From Xestospongia muta (Eukaryota > Porifera > Demospongiae > Haplosclerida > Petrosiidae), in NCBI GenBank assembly GCA_963693285.1, contig OY848918.1:496001-560000 (forward strand): a stretch of DNA of 64,000 nucleotides, read 5' to 3'. Below are positions 48,688-62,699 of the stretch, piece after piece; position 1 is the first letter of the stretch; each line of letters begins with the position of its first letter. A program made the position numbers and the translations under genes. Below the pieces are notes generated by a model that ran no database searches, was not told the DNA's origin, and was given only the letters and a program-made list of their open reading frames with translations.

Positions 48688-49985
48688 ATTATATGTACAA
48701 AAATTACATACACAACTGATCCATGGCTAAATATTAATAGTTTAAAAATCAATAATAATACATGCATCATATATAGTCATTGATATTATCATATACATCA
48801 GTACTATCTTGATTTATTGTCTCATAAACTGGAGGAGTAATCAGTGATGATTCTTGTTCCACTGTACTATATGATATATTCTCTGTTACTTCAATTGATG
48901 ACTGATGAATACCATATGCATCATTTCTGAACTGTATCATCACTGGATCTCTACTCTCTTTAGTACTGGAAACTAGTAGAACACACACACACACAGTGGT
49001 AATAGTTACTACTATATAGTACCGACCTTTATATATCAAGATTATTACAACAATAAAGATAACAACTATTAATAGTAGGAATATAATAATAATAATACTA
49101 ATACTATTACCATTGATAACTAGATTATATTTTGAGATAAACATATCATTACTAATTTGTTTATTACATTAATGACATCTACTGAACCATGACATGTATA
49201 TTTCATGACATTATACACATAACATGACATACCTTTATTTTTATATAAGATATAGAAGATAATAAGTCCAACAAGAACAACAATAGCTAGTAAGATAATA
49301 ATAGCAATAGCTTTACCACTTAGTCCTAAATGTGAGAGAGAGATATAGTGAACAACAATAGTAATAACTTACCACTAGATCTGGTCTCTATAGGTGGACT
49401 TGTAGTGGGTGTGGCTGATACTGTAGTTGATACTGAAGGTACTGCTGTTGTAGTAGGTGTGGCTGATGGTCCTATAGTTGATGTGATGATGGATGTAGTA
49501 GTAGTTTAAGTAGCTTATGTATTGAAATGTAATGTATATTATGTAGTATGTATTATGTAGTACAGTGAACAAAACAAAGAAAAACAAGAAATATAAATTA
49601 TTTAATGTAGTTATTAAAGAACTCTATCTTACACACACACAAACAATTATAACCTCTCTACAATCAGGACTAATATGATAACATCTCCAGTGATTATACA
49701 TATTATATAGTAAAGTAATACTGACTTGGTTGGATAATGGTCTCTCCAGTAGAAAGAACTTCAGATGTACCATATCGGTTTGTAGTTGTAATATTAAATG
49801 AGAATGATCCTCCATTAGTTAATACAATAGTAAGAGGTACTATAGTATTACTGATGTACTTCATAAAAAAAAAGCTCTCACTTTCTACAATAGACTTATG
49901 ACTTATATTAATAATAGTAACATTGAACTGGAAGCTAGTATTGTCACCAGGTGAATGAGTACGAACCTCGAAGTCACTTGACCAA
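47351..49985. repeat. 1,337-bp tandem duplication of an anchor unit
   Basis: The joint sequence attatatgtacaaaaattac occurs at 47351 and 48688. The two units hold the same exons in the same order with few differences, and a partial third copy precedes them. Confidence 0.85.
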
Positions 49986-51740
49986 ATTTGTAACTTAATT
50001 GTTTATATGTTTATATAGCTGTGACATTTCATATAATATAAACATGTTAGTTGAAATAACTCATTCATTTTACAAACTAAGTTCTAATGTCTATCATAAC
50101 ATCATAACTTGTTGATCAACTTAGTTTCACAAACTATCAATTACTACCATATACCATATATGGTAAGATTACCTTCAGTAGATATAATATTGGAGATGTT
50201 CCTCATATCAGTACCATTAGTATTGATAGCAGTAACACTACAGTAGTATCTCTCTCCAGCAAACACTGGACCTACACTAGTACTACCCATCAAATTATCA
50301 TCAACACATCCAGTTATATTAGAACATGATAATATATTATAAAGTTGATTTGAACTACCCTCTCCATCAACAGCACAATACACCTCTACATCATCAATAT
50401 CTTGACCTCCAGTATGACAAAATCTCCATGATATATTAACATTACCATTAGATGGAATAACATTGACTGTCTGGAACATTGGAGCTAACAGATAACAGAG
50501 ATATATCATATATACACACATTGATATAACACAATTACCTCCTCTCATTGTCATAAAGGTAATTGGATCACTGGGTTCACTCTCTAATAGACCAATGGTG
50601 TCTCCCATGGCAACAGCTACAACAGTAACATTATATGTAGTACTGGGTATAATGCCCCTGATAATTAGTGTAGTATTAGTAGTATTTAAGATGACATCAG
50701 AGGGAGGAGGTGGTACCATCACAACATGATAATAACTAACAGTTGGAGTACCCAGTTCACTAGGAGGTGACCATGTTAGTTTGACACTTGTATCAGTCAC
50801 ATCCATCTCTCTCACATTAAGAGGAGGACCAGGTATCACTGATAAGAGAGAGTATCATAATTTATGACAACAGTAATGATATTATCTATATACCTGCTAT
50901 AATGAGTTGGACTGTTTGATAGAGACCTGATCTTACACCATTATTAACAATACAGGTATATGTACCATTATCTTCATTGGTAACATTAGTTATTGTAATC
51001 TCTCCATCTACTGATGTATTAAAATGACCACCAGGAGTTATGACTGTATTATCTGGACCAGTCCAACTCACATCAGGTACAGGATTACCTTCTATATCAG
51101 TAAATGCTATCAAAGTCATTGTATTACCAGATAGTACTAGTTGAGATCTTCCATCTCTAGTAGCAGTAAGATCTGTTGATACATACAAGTTATAAGTAGC
51201 TATATTTTAAGATCAACTTACATTGTACATCTAGTATGAAGTATCCTGTTGAGTTACCCCCTTCATTAGATGCTATCACACTATAATTACCAGACTGAGA
51301 ACGAGACACAGATGAGAAGGTAATATATGGGTATACTGATATATTAGGATTAGTACTATCAGGACTAATGACCACTTCATTATAGAACCAAGTAAACTGA
51401 GGTAAGAGAGGATAACCTGTTGTGTTCTCAATATTAAATGAAAAGGTAGTGTTCTCTATCACAGACTGTGGGACAGACACTTGACGAAGTATAGGAGGTT
51501 CTGAAGATATTAATAATGTATACATTATAATGATGTAATGATGACATATTGATTAATTTCAAGTCAAATCTTGCTGCAATTTCTCCTCCTGAACCACATC
51601 CAATTTGAGTATTATCAAATGTACTATAGAATTCTATGATAGTGAAATTAGTTCGAGAAGTAGCAACAACGTTATTTTCAACAAAGAAGTTCTCAAACCT
51701 GACATTTCTTGCTCCATTAAGTTGAAACTTAAGTTGACTC
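48767..51740 (-). pseudogene. Mosaic receptor lacking a usable signal exon
   Basis: 51545-51735 is the second half of an MMSVLV-type signal exon whose donor GT has become AT. It is followed by intact exons: Ig 51222-51500 (B-type), Ig 50894-51172 (A-type), FN3 50539-50838 and 50173-50484. The FN3-C exon (49726-49985) has lost its 5' end and acceptor by a deletion at 49985. Stalk 49373-49471, TM1 49233-49325 (93 bp), TM2 49027-49119 (93 bp) and tail 48767-48972 are open, with ISYSTV and YETI-x7-YDNI. Skipping FN3-C would keep the frame, but there is no start or signal, so it is probably dead. Confidence 0.7.
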
Positions 51741-54242
51741 ACTTGGTTGGACAGTGATCTCTCCAGTTGTCATGGTAACCTTAGAAGAACCATATTTGTT
51801 TGTAGTTGTAATATTAAATGATAATGATCCTCCATTAGTTAGTACAATAGTAAGAGGTACTATAGTATTACTGATATACTTCATAAAAGAAAAGCTCTCA
51901 CTTTCTACAATAGACTTATCACTTATATTAATAATAGTTACATTGAACTGGAAGCTAGTATTGTCACCAGGTGAACGAGTATGAACCTCAAGAGTCACTT
52001 GACCAGGAGATGAGGTAGTTGATATTAGTTCAGGTATTGATGGTATACCTATTGTATAATATAATATATAGATGATATTGTGATTATATAATAATTGAAT
52101 ATATATTGTTTTAACTAACAAATTTGTAACCTACTTGTTTATATGTTAGTGGTTATAATAAAATTCACAATTTATGAAAATTTATTATACAATTAAATTA
52201 CTGTATATCATAAGAATGACATTTAATATAATAACATATAATGTACAAATTGTTTAGTTGAAATAACTCACTCATTTTATTACAGTGTAAGTTCTAATGT
52301 CTATCATAACATCATAACTTGTTGATCAACTTAGTTTCACAAACTATCAATTACTACTATATACCATATATGGTAATATTACCTTCAGTAGATATAATAT
52401 TGGAGATGTTCCTCATATCAGTACCATTAGTATTGATAGCAGTAACACTACAGTAGTATCTCTTTCCAGCAAACACTGGACCTACACTAGTACTACCCAT
52501 CAAATTATCATCAACACATCCAGTTATATTAGAACATGATAACATTTTATAAAGTTAATTTGAACTACCCTCTCCATCAATAACACAATACACCTCTATA
52601 TCATCAATATCTTGACCTCCAGTATGACGAAATCTCCATGATATATTAACATTACCATTAGATGGAATAACATTGACTGTCTGGAACATTGGAGCTAACA
52701 GATAACAGAGATATATCATATATACACACATTGATATAACACAATTACCTCCTCTCATTGTCATAAAGGTAATTGGATCACTGGGTTCACTCTCTAATAG
52801 ACCAATGGTGTCTCCCATGGCAACAGCTACAACAGTAACATTATATGTAGTACTGGGGATAATGCCCCTGATAATTAGTCTAGTATTAGTAGTATTTAAG
52901 ATGACATCAGAGGGAGGAGGTGGTACCATCACAACATGATAATAACTAACTATTGGAGTACTCAGTTCACTAGGAGGTGACCATGTTAGTTTGACACTTG
53001 TATCAGTCACATCCATCTCTCTCACATTAAGAGGAGGACCAGGTATCACTGATAAGAGAGAGTATCATAATTTATGACAACAGTAATGATATTATCTATA
53101 TACCTGCTATAATGAGTTGGACTGTTTGATAGAGACCTGATCTTACACCATTATTAACAATACAGGTATATGTACCATTATCTTCATTGGTAACATTAGT
53201 TATTGTAATCTCTCCATCTACTGATGTATTAAAATGACCACCAGGAGTTATGACTGTATTATCTGGACCAGTCCAACTCACATCAGGTACAGGATTACCT
53301 TCTATATCAGTAAATGCTATCAAAGTCATTGTATTACCAGATAGTACTAGTTGAGATCTTCCATCTCTAGTAGCAGTAAGATCTGTTGATACATACAAGT
53401 TATAAGTAGCTATATTTTAAGATCAACTTACATTGTACATCTAGTATGAAGTATCCTGTTGAATTACCCCCTTCATTAGATGCTATCACACTATAATTAC
53501 CAGACTGAGAACGAGACACAGATGAGAAGGTAATATATGGGTATACTGATATATTAGGATTAGTACTATCAGGACTAATGACCACTTCATTATAGAACCA
53601 AGTAAACTGAGGTAAGAGAGGATAACCTGGTGTGCTCTCAATATTAAATGAAAAGGTAGTCTTCTCTATCACAAACTGTGGGATAGACTCTTGATGAAAT
53701 ATAGGAGGTTCTGAGAAAATATAGTAATACGGTACAAAATTTGCTTTGCAATTATTATTTACATATTTATTTATTTAAACACAAAAAGTATTATTGCAAT
53801 TTTTAAAGGAGATTTAACATTTTCATTTTACTTACGAATAATTCTTAGATAAAATTTGCCAACAATAACCTCAGCACTACCACATCCAATAGCAGTATTA
53901 TCAAATGAACTATTAAAACTCAGTATAGTTAAATTTAGTATGAAATGTACCCTCTCCTTCAGCCATAAAGTTGTCAAAGAATGATTGAGCAGATGTGCCA
54001 TTATTATATAATTCAATAAAGACACGAACTGCTTCATCTCTTATTAATGACCATCGCGTTATCCTTTGTTCGCCATCTGTAGTTCGGTTAATATAACAAT
54101 ATAACTGGATATTAGTAGCATTTTCTAAAGCAGATACAACAGGTACAACATTTTTTAACGTCTCAGGAACAGTAATAGCCTCAAATAATTGTCCTAAAGC
54201 CGTGTTTCCAACGACAGTTAGCAACAGGAGCACACACAACAT
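51735..54242 (-). pseudogene. Decaying duplicate of the 37.7-41.4 kb receptor
   Basis: Copy of exons 1-6 of the gene at 37686-41378 at a constant offset of about 12.86 kb. Defects: an extra T near 53936 shifts exon 1 out of frame; CAA to TAA near 52556 stops the second FN3 (SSN then stop); the duplication ends at the FN3-C donor (51735), where it abuts half a signal exon of another gene, so stalk, TM and tail are absent. Start MLCVLLLL at 54242 is preserved. Confidence 0.85.
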
Positions 54243-54299
54243 TGTCTTGATGAAGTCTGGGGTTCTCTATAAAACAACTTAAAGAAAGTTTCTTGCCGA

Positions 54300-55610
54300 C
54301 GTTTCGACCAGATGCTCTATAATAATTTATAGTCGTCTTCAGGGCTAAAATGAGCTAGGTGTGAACATAACATTATTTATATAATCTATACTATAATAGC
54401 ATGTATCTACACGATGCAGTATCATAATGAAATGGTGATAACAAATACGGAAATGTAAAAACAATTTGAATCGTAGTTGTATTTCATGACGTATCATAAA
54501 AATTATGTATCATACTGTTATACATACGTCATACTCAAATGTTAAGAAAACTACATGATTCATTTCTGTGCATTATTGGCTGTGTAGGTATGAACATAAC
54601 GCTATTTATATAGCCTATACTATGCCACGAGGGTATAGGTATGAGATTGTGTTGGTCCCGTCTACATCCACTTCAAGGCTGCCATCCAGCATCCTGGTAA
54701 CTCCAGGCCCTCATCCCGTTTGAGGCGTTGGTCTGGAGGGGTCACGAGGATGTACAGAGCTTCCACGATCTTCAGTTCTTTAGTTCCTCTGCCCTCTGGC
54801 CTGGCCAATAATGGTTGTGTCGTCCCATTGGATGGAATGCAGAGTGTTCCAAGCGTGCTCTGCTACTGCCGATGTCTCGGTGTTACCCATAGTGCACGTC
54901 TCTATGCTCTCTCAGCCTAGTCTCCAATCTTCGATTGGTCTCACTGATATACACTTTGCCACAGTCACAGGGGATCTGGTAAACTACCTTGGAGTGCTTT
55001 TTCTTTGGCAGTCTATCCTTCACCCTGGACAGCATCGTGCGGAGTGTTCACCCAGGTCTGAAGACCACTCTGAGGTTGTGGTGACTGCACACCGGTCTTA
55101 TGTCCTCACTTACCCGAGATATGTAAGACAGCATTACCAGGGGTGGTACCTCATCTTGCTGTCCTTGGGGTTCCAACTGCGACCTGGGAGGAGGAGTAGC
55201 AAAAGCACAGATGAATTGGGTGGGGTAACCATTAAGCTTTAGGACATTTTCTAGGTGTTCCTCTTCCTTTTGCAGGTCAGCCGGTGTGGTGGTGACCTTT
55301 TTGGCTCTGTCATATAGGCATCGGACCAATCCTTTCCTGACATGAATTGGATGGTGGGACTTGAAGTTCAGATATAGGTCAGTGTGGGTGGTCTTCCGGT
55401 AGACTGTAATGTTTAGAGTACCATCCTTCTTCCTCCTGAGAAGGGTATTGAGGAATGGTAGGGACCCATCCTTTTCCAACTCAAAGGTAAATTGTATCGA
55501 TGGTCGGACACTATTCAGGTGGTTCAATAATCCCTCCATGGTGTTCCTTTTGGCTATGCTGCACGTGTTGTCCACATATCGTTTCCATAGTCTGGGTCAA
55601 CATTGTCTTA
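54300..55610 (-). mobile_element. Degenerate Penelope-like retroelement, copy 2
   Basis: Same element and position relative to the receptor start as copy 1, so it arrived with the segmental duplication. The open frame 55048-55575 keeps FELEKDGSLPFLNTLL, DGTLNITVYRK and HTDLYLNFKSHHP, which copy 1 has lost. The GIY-YIG part lies near 54910-55000 in another frame with VYQIPCDCGKVYI. The RT motif reads YVDN in both copies where YVDD would be expected. Confidence 0.8.
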
Positions 55611-55678
55611 TTTGTGGGTAAAATCCTTTGATAATTATAATTAAGAAATAGAAGCACAATTTTGTATTTCATACTATA

Positions 55679-58135
55679 TCATTTAATATTATCATGATTT
55701 ATTGTCTCATAAAGTGGAGGAGTAATGACTGATGATTGTTGTTCCACTGTACTATATGATATATTCTCTGTTACTTCAATTGATGACTGATGAATACCAT
55801 ATGCATCATTTCTGAACTGTATCATCACTGGATCTCTACTCTCTTTAGTACTGGACACTAGTAGAACATACACACACAGTGGTAATAGTTACTACTATAT
55901 AGTACTGACCTTTATATATCAAGATTATTACAACAATTAAGATAACAACTATTAGTACTAGTATGATAATAATACTAATAATAATACCAACAATAACTAC
56001 ATTATATTTTGAGAAAAACCTGCTATTTCTATAACATTGTACACAACATGTACATATTATGACATTGTACACATAACATGACATACCTTTATTTTTATAT
56101 AAGATATAGATGATAATAAGTCCAACAAGAACAATAATAGCTAGTAATATAATAATAGCAATAACAATATCAGCAATAGCTCCACCACTTAGTCCTAAAT
56201 GTAAGAGAGAGATATAGTATATTACAATAGTAATGACTTACCACTAGGTTTACTTTCTGTAGGGGGACTTGTAGTGGGTGTGGTTGATACTGTAATTGAT
56301 ATTGAAGGTACTGTTGTGGTAGTAGGTGTGGTTGATAGTCCTACAGTTGATGTAGTGATGATGGATGTAGTAGTAGAACAACAAGTAATATAAATTATAT
56401 TATGTAGCCATTAAAGAGCTCTATCTTATACACACACAAACATAGATAACCTCTCGGTTACTATGATAACATCTCTAGTTATTGTACATATTGTTTAGTA
56501 GAGTTACAATAAGAGTAGACTCATTTGGTTGGATAATGATCACTCCAGTAGAAATATCCTCAGATATACTATATCGGTTTGTTGTTGTAATATTAAATGA
56601 GAATGATCCTCCATTAGTTAATACAATAGTAAGAGGTACTATAGTATTACTGATATACTTCATAAAACGAAAGCTCTTAGTTTGCACAATTAAGTTATCA
56701 CTTATATCAATAATAGTTACGTTGAACTGGAAGCTAGTATTGTCACCAGGTAAACGAGTACGAACCTCAAGAGTCACTTGACAAGATGAAGTGTTTGATA
56801 TGAACACAGGTAATGATGGTATACCTAGAGGTGTTATCAGAGATTAAGGAAATGATTAACAATTTAACTTTATAGAAACATAATGCTACCATTAGATGAA
56901 ATAACATTGAGTGTCTGGAACATTGGAGCTAACAGATAACAGAGATATATCATATATACACATATTGATATAACACAATTACCTCCTCTCATTGTCTTAA
57001 ATGTAAGCAAGTCACTAGGTAGGCTCTCTAATAGACCAATTGTGTCTCCCATGGCAACAGCTACAACAGTAACATTATATGAAGTACTGGGGATAATGCC
57101 CCTGATAAATAATGTAGTATTAGTAGTATTTAAGATGACATCAGAGGGAGGAGGTGGTACCATCACAACATGTTAATAACTAACAGTTGGAGTACCCAGT
57201 TCACTAGGAGGTGAGCATGTTAATTTGACAGTTGTATGAGTCACATCCATCTCTCTCACATTAAGAGGAGGACCAGGTATCACTGATAAGAGAGAGTATC
57301 ATAATTTATGACAACAGTAATGATATTATCTATATACCTGCTATAATGAGTTGGACTGTTTGATAGAGACCTGATCCTATACCATTACTAACAATACAGG
57401 TATATGTACCATTATCTTCATTGGTAACATTACTTATTGTAATCTCTCCATCTACTGATGTGTTAAAATGACTACCAGGAGTTATGACTGTATTATCTGG
57501 ACCAGTCTAAGTCACATTAGGTACAGGATTACTCTCTATATCAGTAAATGCTATCGAAGTCACTGTATTACTAGAGAGTACTAGTTGAGATCTTCCATCT
57601 CTTGTAACAGTAGGAACATCTGTTAATACATACACAATAGTTAAAAGTTTATTGTATTATTAAATGTTTACTTACATTGTACATTTAGTATAAAACTAGT
57701 GGTAGTTGATCCAGCATCATTACTAACAGTAAGTGTATAGTTACCAGACTGGTTACGTTGAACATTAGTAAGTGTTATAATGAAGTCAGTTAGTATAATA
57801 TCATTATTGCCATTAGATAGTAGGGGTTGACCCTCATGTCTCCACTGTGATGTGAGTAGAGGAGGGAATGGAGTATTAGCTCCTCCTACAGTTAGGTTAC
57901 TGTAATATTATAACCCTCTATCACTAACTGTGTACTAACAGGAGTTAATAATGATGGGAGAATTAATACATAAATAAAATATGATGAAAAATACTATATT
58001 TCATCTTACCTGGAAAACCTAAGTTAAATTCTCTTAATGTACCTGGAAAACTTTGTGCACACTGTATTAGTGCTAGATTAAATTCACTGGTAAAGTTTAG
58101 TATAGTAAAGTTAGTTTCAAATGTTAGTGATGACC
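55679..58135 (-). pseudogene. Broken A-type receptor duplicate
   Basis: Tail 55679-55857 (short form, ISYSTV, LYETI), TM2 and TM1 near 55910-56190, stalk near 56238-56345 and FN3-C (about 56520-56830) derive from the SRCR receptor copy. Upstream are A-type FN3 pieces (56884-57270), Ig 57340-57620, Ig 57675-57950 and half a signal exon (57970-58135). Defects: the second FN3 lacks its 3' half, SYYH is cut by TAA near 57175, a Trp codon becomes TAG near 57510, one base is missing near 57899, and the signal exon is severed at 58138 where unrelated DNA begins. Confidence 0.85.
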
Positions 58136-58139
58136 CTGA

Positions 58140-58385
58140 TATATGTACACAGTAGCACTTAATATATCCATACATGTAACTGTAATGTAATTGACTGGAT
58201 CAGACAGTTACTAATTAGTTGAACTAGTTTGTATTTGAAGTATAAATTATTTACAACTTTATTAAAAATAGAACCAATTTGTGTTTTAATATTTAATATA
58301 TTGTTTATAAATATATCATGTCTAAACACAGTATTTAAAAATTACATATATAATTGAGAAGTTACTAAATATTTATAAAATCAAT
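58140..58385. other. Intergenic
   Basis: AT-rich flank resembling 35330-35560, the usual DNA on the 3' side of receptor tails. No gene seen. Confidence 0.5.
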
Positions 58386-58498
58386 AATAATACATACATC
58401 ATATATACTCATTGATATTATCATATACATCAGTACTAACTTGATTTATTGTCTCATAAAGTGGAGGAGTAATCAGTGATGATTGTTGTTCCACTGTA

Positions 58499-61400
58499 CT
58501 ATGATATATTCTCTGTTACTTCAATTGATGACTGATGAATACCATATGCATCATTTCTGAACTGTATCATCACTGGATCTCTACTCTCTTTAGTACTGGA
58601 CGCTAATAGAACACATACACACACACAGTGGTAATAGTTACTACTATATAGTACTGACCTTTATATATTAAAATTATTATAACAATTAAGATAACAACTA
58701 TTACTACTAATATGATAATAATACTAATAATAATACCAACAATAACTACAATATATTTTGAGAAAAAGATGATATTTCTATAACATTGTACATGACATGT
58801 ACATATTATGACATTGTACACATAACATGACATACCTTTATTTTTATATAAGATATAGAAGATAATAAGTCCAACAAGAACAGCAATAGCTAGTAAGATA
58901 ATGATAGCAATAACAATACCAGCAATAGCTCCAGCACTTAATCCTAAATGTAAGAGAGAGATATAGTATACAACAATAGTAACAACTTACCACTATGTTT
59001 ACTTTCTGTAGAGGGACTTGTAGTGGGTGTGGTTGATATTGTAATTGATATTGAAGGTACTATTGTGGTAGTAGGTGTGGTTAATGGTCCTACAGTTGAT
59101 GTAGTGATGATGGATGTAGTAGGAGTAGAACAACAAGTAATATAAATTATATTATGTAGTCATTAAAGAGCTCTATCTTATACACACAAACAATGATAAC
59201 CTCTCTACAATCAGGGCTACTATGATAACATCTCCAGTTATTGTACATATTGTTTAGTAAAGTAATAATAATAAGAGTAGACTCACTTGGTTGGACAGTG
59301 ATCTCTCCAGTTGTCATGGTAACCTTAGAAGAACCATATTTGTTTATAGTTGTAATATTAAATGAGAATGATCCTCCATTAGTTAATACAATAGTAAGAG
59401 GTACTATAGTATTACTGATATACTTCATAAAAGAAAAGCTCTCACTTTCTACAATAGACTTATCACTTATATTAATAATAGTTACATTGAACTGGAAGCT
59501 AGTATTGTCACCAGGTGAATGAGTACGAACCTCAAGAGTCACTTGACCAGGAGATGAGGTAGTTGATATTAGTTCAGGTATTGATGGTATGCCTATTGTA
59601 TAATATAATATATTGATGATATTGTGATTATATAATAATTAAATATATATTGTTTTAACTAACAAATTTATAACTTACTTGTTTTTATGTTAGTGGTTAA
59701 AATAAAATTCACAATTTATGAAAACTTATTACACAATTAAATTACAGTATATCATAACTATGACATTTAATATAATAACATATAATGTACAAATTGTTTA
59801 GTTGAAATAACTTTCATTTTACAAGCTAAGTTCTAATACCTATCATAACATCATAACTTGTTGATCAACTTAGTTTCACAAACTATCAATTACTACCATA
59901 TACCATATATGGTAATATTACCTTCAGTAGACATAATATTGGAGATGTTCCTCATATCAGTACCATTAGTATTGATAGCAGTAACACTACAGTAGTATCT
60001 CTCTCCAGCAAACACTGGACCTACACTAGTACTACCCATCAAATTATCATTAACACATCCACTTATATTAGAACATGATAACATATTATAAAGTTGATTT
60101 GAACTTCCCTCTCCATCAATAACACAATACACCTCTACATCATCAATATCTTGACCTCCAGTATGACGAAATCTCCATGATATATTAATATTACCATTAG
60201 ATGGTATAACATTGACTGTCTGGAACATTGGAGCTAACAGATAACAGAGATATATCATATATACACACATTGATATAACACAATTACCTCCTCTCATTGT
60301 CATAAAGGTAATTGGATCACTGGGTTCACTCTCTAATAGACCAATGGTGTCTCCAATGGAAACAGCTACAACGGTAACATTATATGTAGTACTGGGGATA
60401 ATGCCCCTGATAATTAGTGTAGTATTAGTAGTATTTAAGATGACATCAGAGGGAGGAAGTGGTACAATGACAACATGATAATAACTAACAGTTGGAGTAC
60501 CCAGTTCATTAGGAGGTGACCATGTTAGTTTGACACTTGTATCAGTGACATCTATCTCTTTCACATTAAGAGGAGGACCAGGTATCACTGATAAGAGAGA
60601 GTATCATAATTTATGACAACAGTAATGATATTATTTATATACCTGCTATAATGAGTTGGACTGTTTGATAGAGACCTGATCCTATACCATTACTAACAAT
60701 ACAGGTATATGTACCATTATCTTCATTGGTAACATTAGTAATTGTAATCTTTCCATCTACTGATGTATTAAAATGACCACTAGGAGTTATGACTGTATTA
60801 TCTGGACCAGTCCAAGTCACATTAGGTACAGGATTACCCTCTATATCAGTAAATGCTATCAAAGTCACTGTATTACCAGATAGTACTAGTTGAGATCTTC
60901 CATCTCTTGTAGCAGTAGGAACATCTGTTAATACATACATAATACTTAAAAGTTTATTGTATTATTAAATGTTTACTTACATTGTACATCTAGTATAAAA
61001 CTAGTGGTAGTTGATCCAGCATCATTACTAACAGTAAGTGTATAGTTACCAGACTGGTTACGTTGAACATTAGTAAGTGTTATAATGAAGTCTGTTAGTA
61101 TAATATCATTATTGCCATTAGATAGTAGGGGTTGACCCTTATGTGTCCACTGTGATGTGAGTAGAGGAGGAAATGGAATATTAGCTCCTCCTATAGTTAG
61201 GTTCACTGTAACATTATTACCCTCTATTACTATCTGAGTATCAGTAGAACTTAACAAAGATGGGAGGACTAGATATGTAGAATTTGAGTAAAAAATTTTT
61301 TATTGATATCATACCTGGAAATCCAAAGTTGAATTCTCTTAAAGTTTGTCCTAATGGTCCACACTTCAGTTGTGAGAGATCAAACTCATTTGTAAAATTG

Positions 61401-61738
61401 AGTATAGTGAAGTTAGAACGATAAGTTGTAACTGAATTTGGTACTAATTCTCCAGTAACTGTAGCCTTACCCACTAAAAATGCTGGCTCTGTAATCACTT
61501 CATTGTTATAAGTTAATTCAAATGGTGATCCATCACTTTGTCTTTTAATTAGCCATCTTGTTTGTATTTGATTACTGCTACTGAATACCTCACAATAAAG
61601 AGATACATTGAGTGTTCCTTCATCAGCAAACACATAAGCTGGTCCACTATCAGTATTAGGAACAGTTGTGTAGGTCACTTGACCTAATGTTAGAGATAAT
61701 GATAACAAAACTAAAAGTGCTATGATCATCTTCAGCAT
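58499..61738 (-). CDS. A-type Ig/FN3 receptor with tail cut at the ITIM tyrosine
   Basis: Predicted 740 residues. Exons: 61315-61738, 60981-61268, 60643-60924, 60288-60587, 59922-60233, 59287-59592, 58991-59089 (stalk), 58836-58943 (TM1) and 58499-58602 (tail). Start MLKMIIALLVLLSLSLTLGQ at 61738; an in-frame ATG also lies at 61762. Domains end near 141, 237, 331, 431, 535, 637, stalk 670, TM1 706. In the tail a two-base deletion turns TCA TAT AGT into TCA TAG, so translation ends at ENIS, exactly where the ITIM tyrosine should be; the remaining tail sequence persists to about 58410 but is not read. A TM2 exon (58659-58745, 87 bp) is intact. May act as a signalling-deficient or decoy form, or be a young pseudogene. 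Confidence 0.82.
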
Positions 61739-61744
61739 ATAATG

Positions 61745-61761
61745 AAGGAGGTGTGGCTGCA
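61745..61761 (-). promoter_or_regulatory. GCAGCCACACCTCCTTC upstream block
   Basis: Conserved word just upstream of the ATG at 61738, overlapping a further in-frame ATG at 61762, and shared with 27121-27136. If transcription starts here, the ATG at 61738 is the real start. Confidence 0.4.
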
Positions 61762-61787
61762 TACTTGAAGTTATAACTTTTAATAAT

Positions 61788-62685
61788 TCATAGAATTATA
61801 TTATCATATACATCAGTACTATCTTGATATATTGTCTCATAAACTGGAGGAGTAATCAGTGATGATTGTTGTTCCACTGTACTATATGATATATTCTCTG
61901 TTACTTCAATTGATGACTGATCATCTGGTCCTTTAGTTATACCATATGCTTCATTTTGTACTGAGAAGAACTCTTTTATCACTGGACTACTCTCACCTCT
62001 ACTCTCTTTAGTACGGGACACTAGTAGAACACACACACATACACACAGTGGTAATAGTTACTACTATATAGTACTGACCTTTATATATCAAGATTATTAT
62101 AACAATTAAGATAACAACTATTAATACTAGGAAGATAATAATACTAATAATAATACCAGCAATAACTACATCACTTAGTACTAGATATAAAAGAGAGAGA
62201 TATAATCAACAACACTAGTAATATATATAACTTACTACTAGCTCCACTATCTGTAGACTGGGGACTTCTTATAGTGGGTGTGGCTGATACTGGAGGTACT
62301 CCCGTAGTAGTAGGAGTTGGTCCTATATTATTAATACATAAATTACATGTATTATAGAACTCTATGATAGTGAAATTAGTTCGAGAATTAGTAACAACAT
62401 TATCTTCAACAAAGTTCTCAAATCTAACATTACTACTCCATTAAGTTGAAATGTAATTATGATATTAGACATTCCAGGTCTAATGAGTGTCCATTGTGTT
62501 TGTCTTAAAGCACCATCTCTAGTCACTCTACAATAAAACTCAACATTAGTAGCATTTACTACAGCAGCTATCACAGGATTAGCACCATCACTACCTTTAG
62601 GAATAATTGTAGCATTTAAATCTTGTCCTAGAACATTAACATAACATAGTATTGTTAGCAATATAAAGACTAGAACAGACATCAT
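61788..62685 (-). pseudogene. Minimal receptor: signal exon joined to stalk, TM and tail
   Basis: ATG at 62685 opens MMSVLVFILLTILCYVNVLGQ as in the gene at 13289. A base loss near 62435-62445 shifts the frame. At about 62345 the exon is severed and joined to the intron before a B-type stalk (62230-62310), followed by a TM exon (about 62080-62185) and an intact tail ending at 61788 (ISYSTV, YETI-x7-YDNI, with RTKES for STKES). All Ig and FN3 exons are deleted. Confidence 0.8.
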
Positions 62686-62699
62686 ATCAACATATATAG

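Noticed and set aside
54811..55242. 143-codon plus-strand frame
   Set aside because: It is opposite the GIY-YIG and RT end of the Penelope-like element, whose minus-strand motifs are clear.
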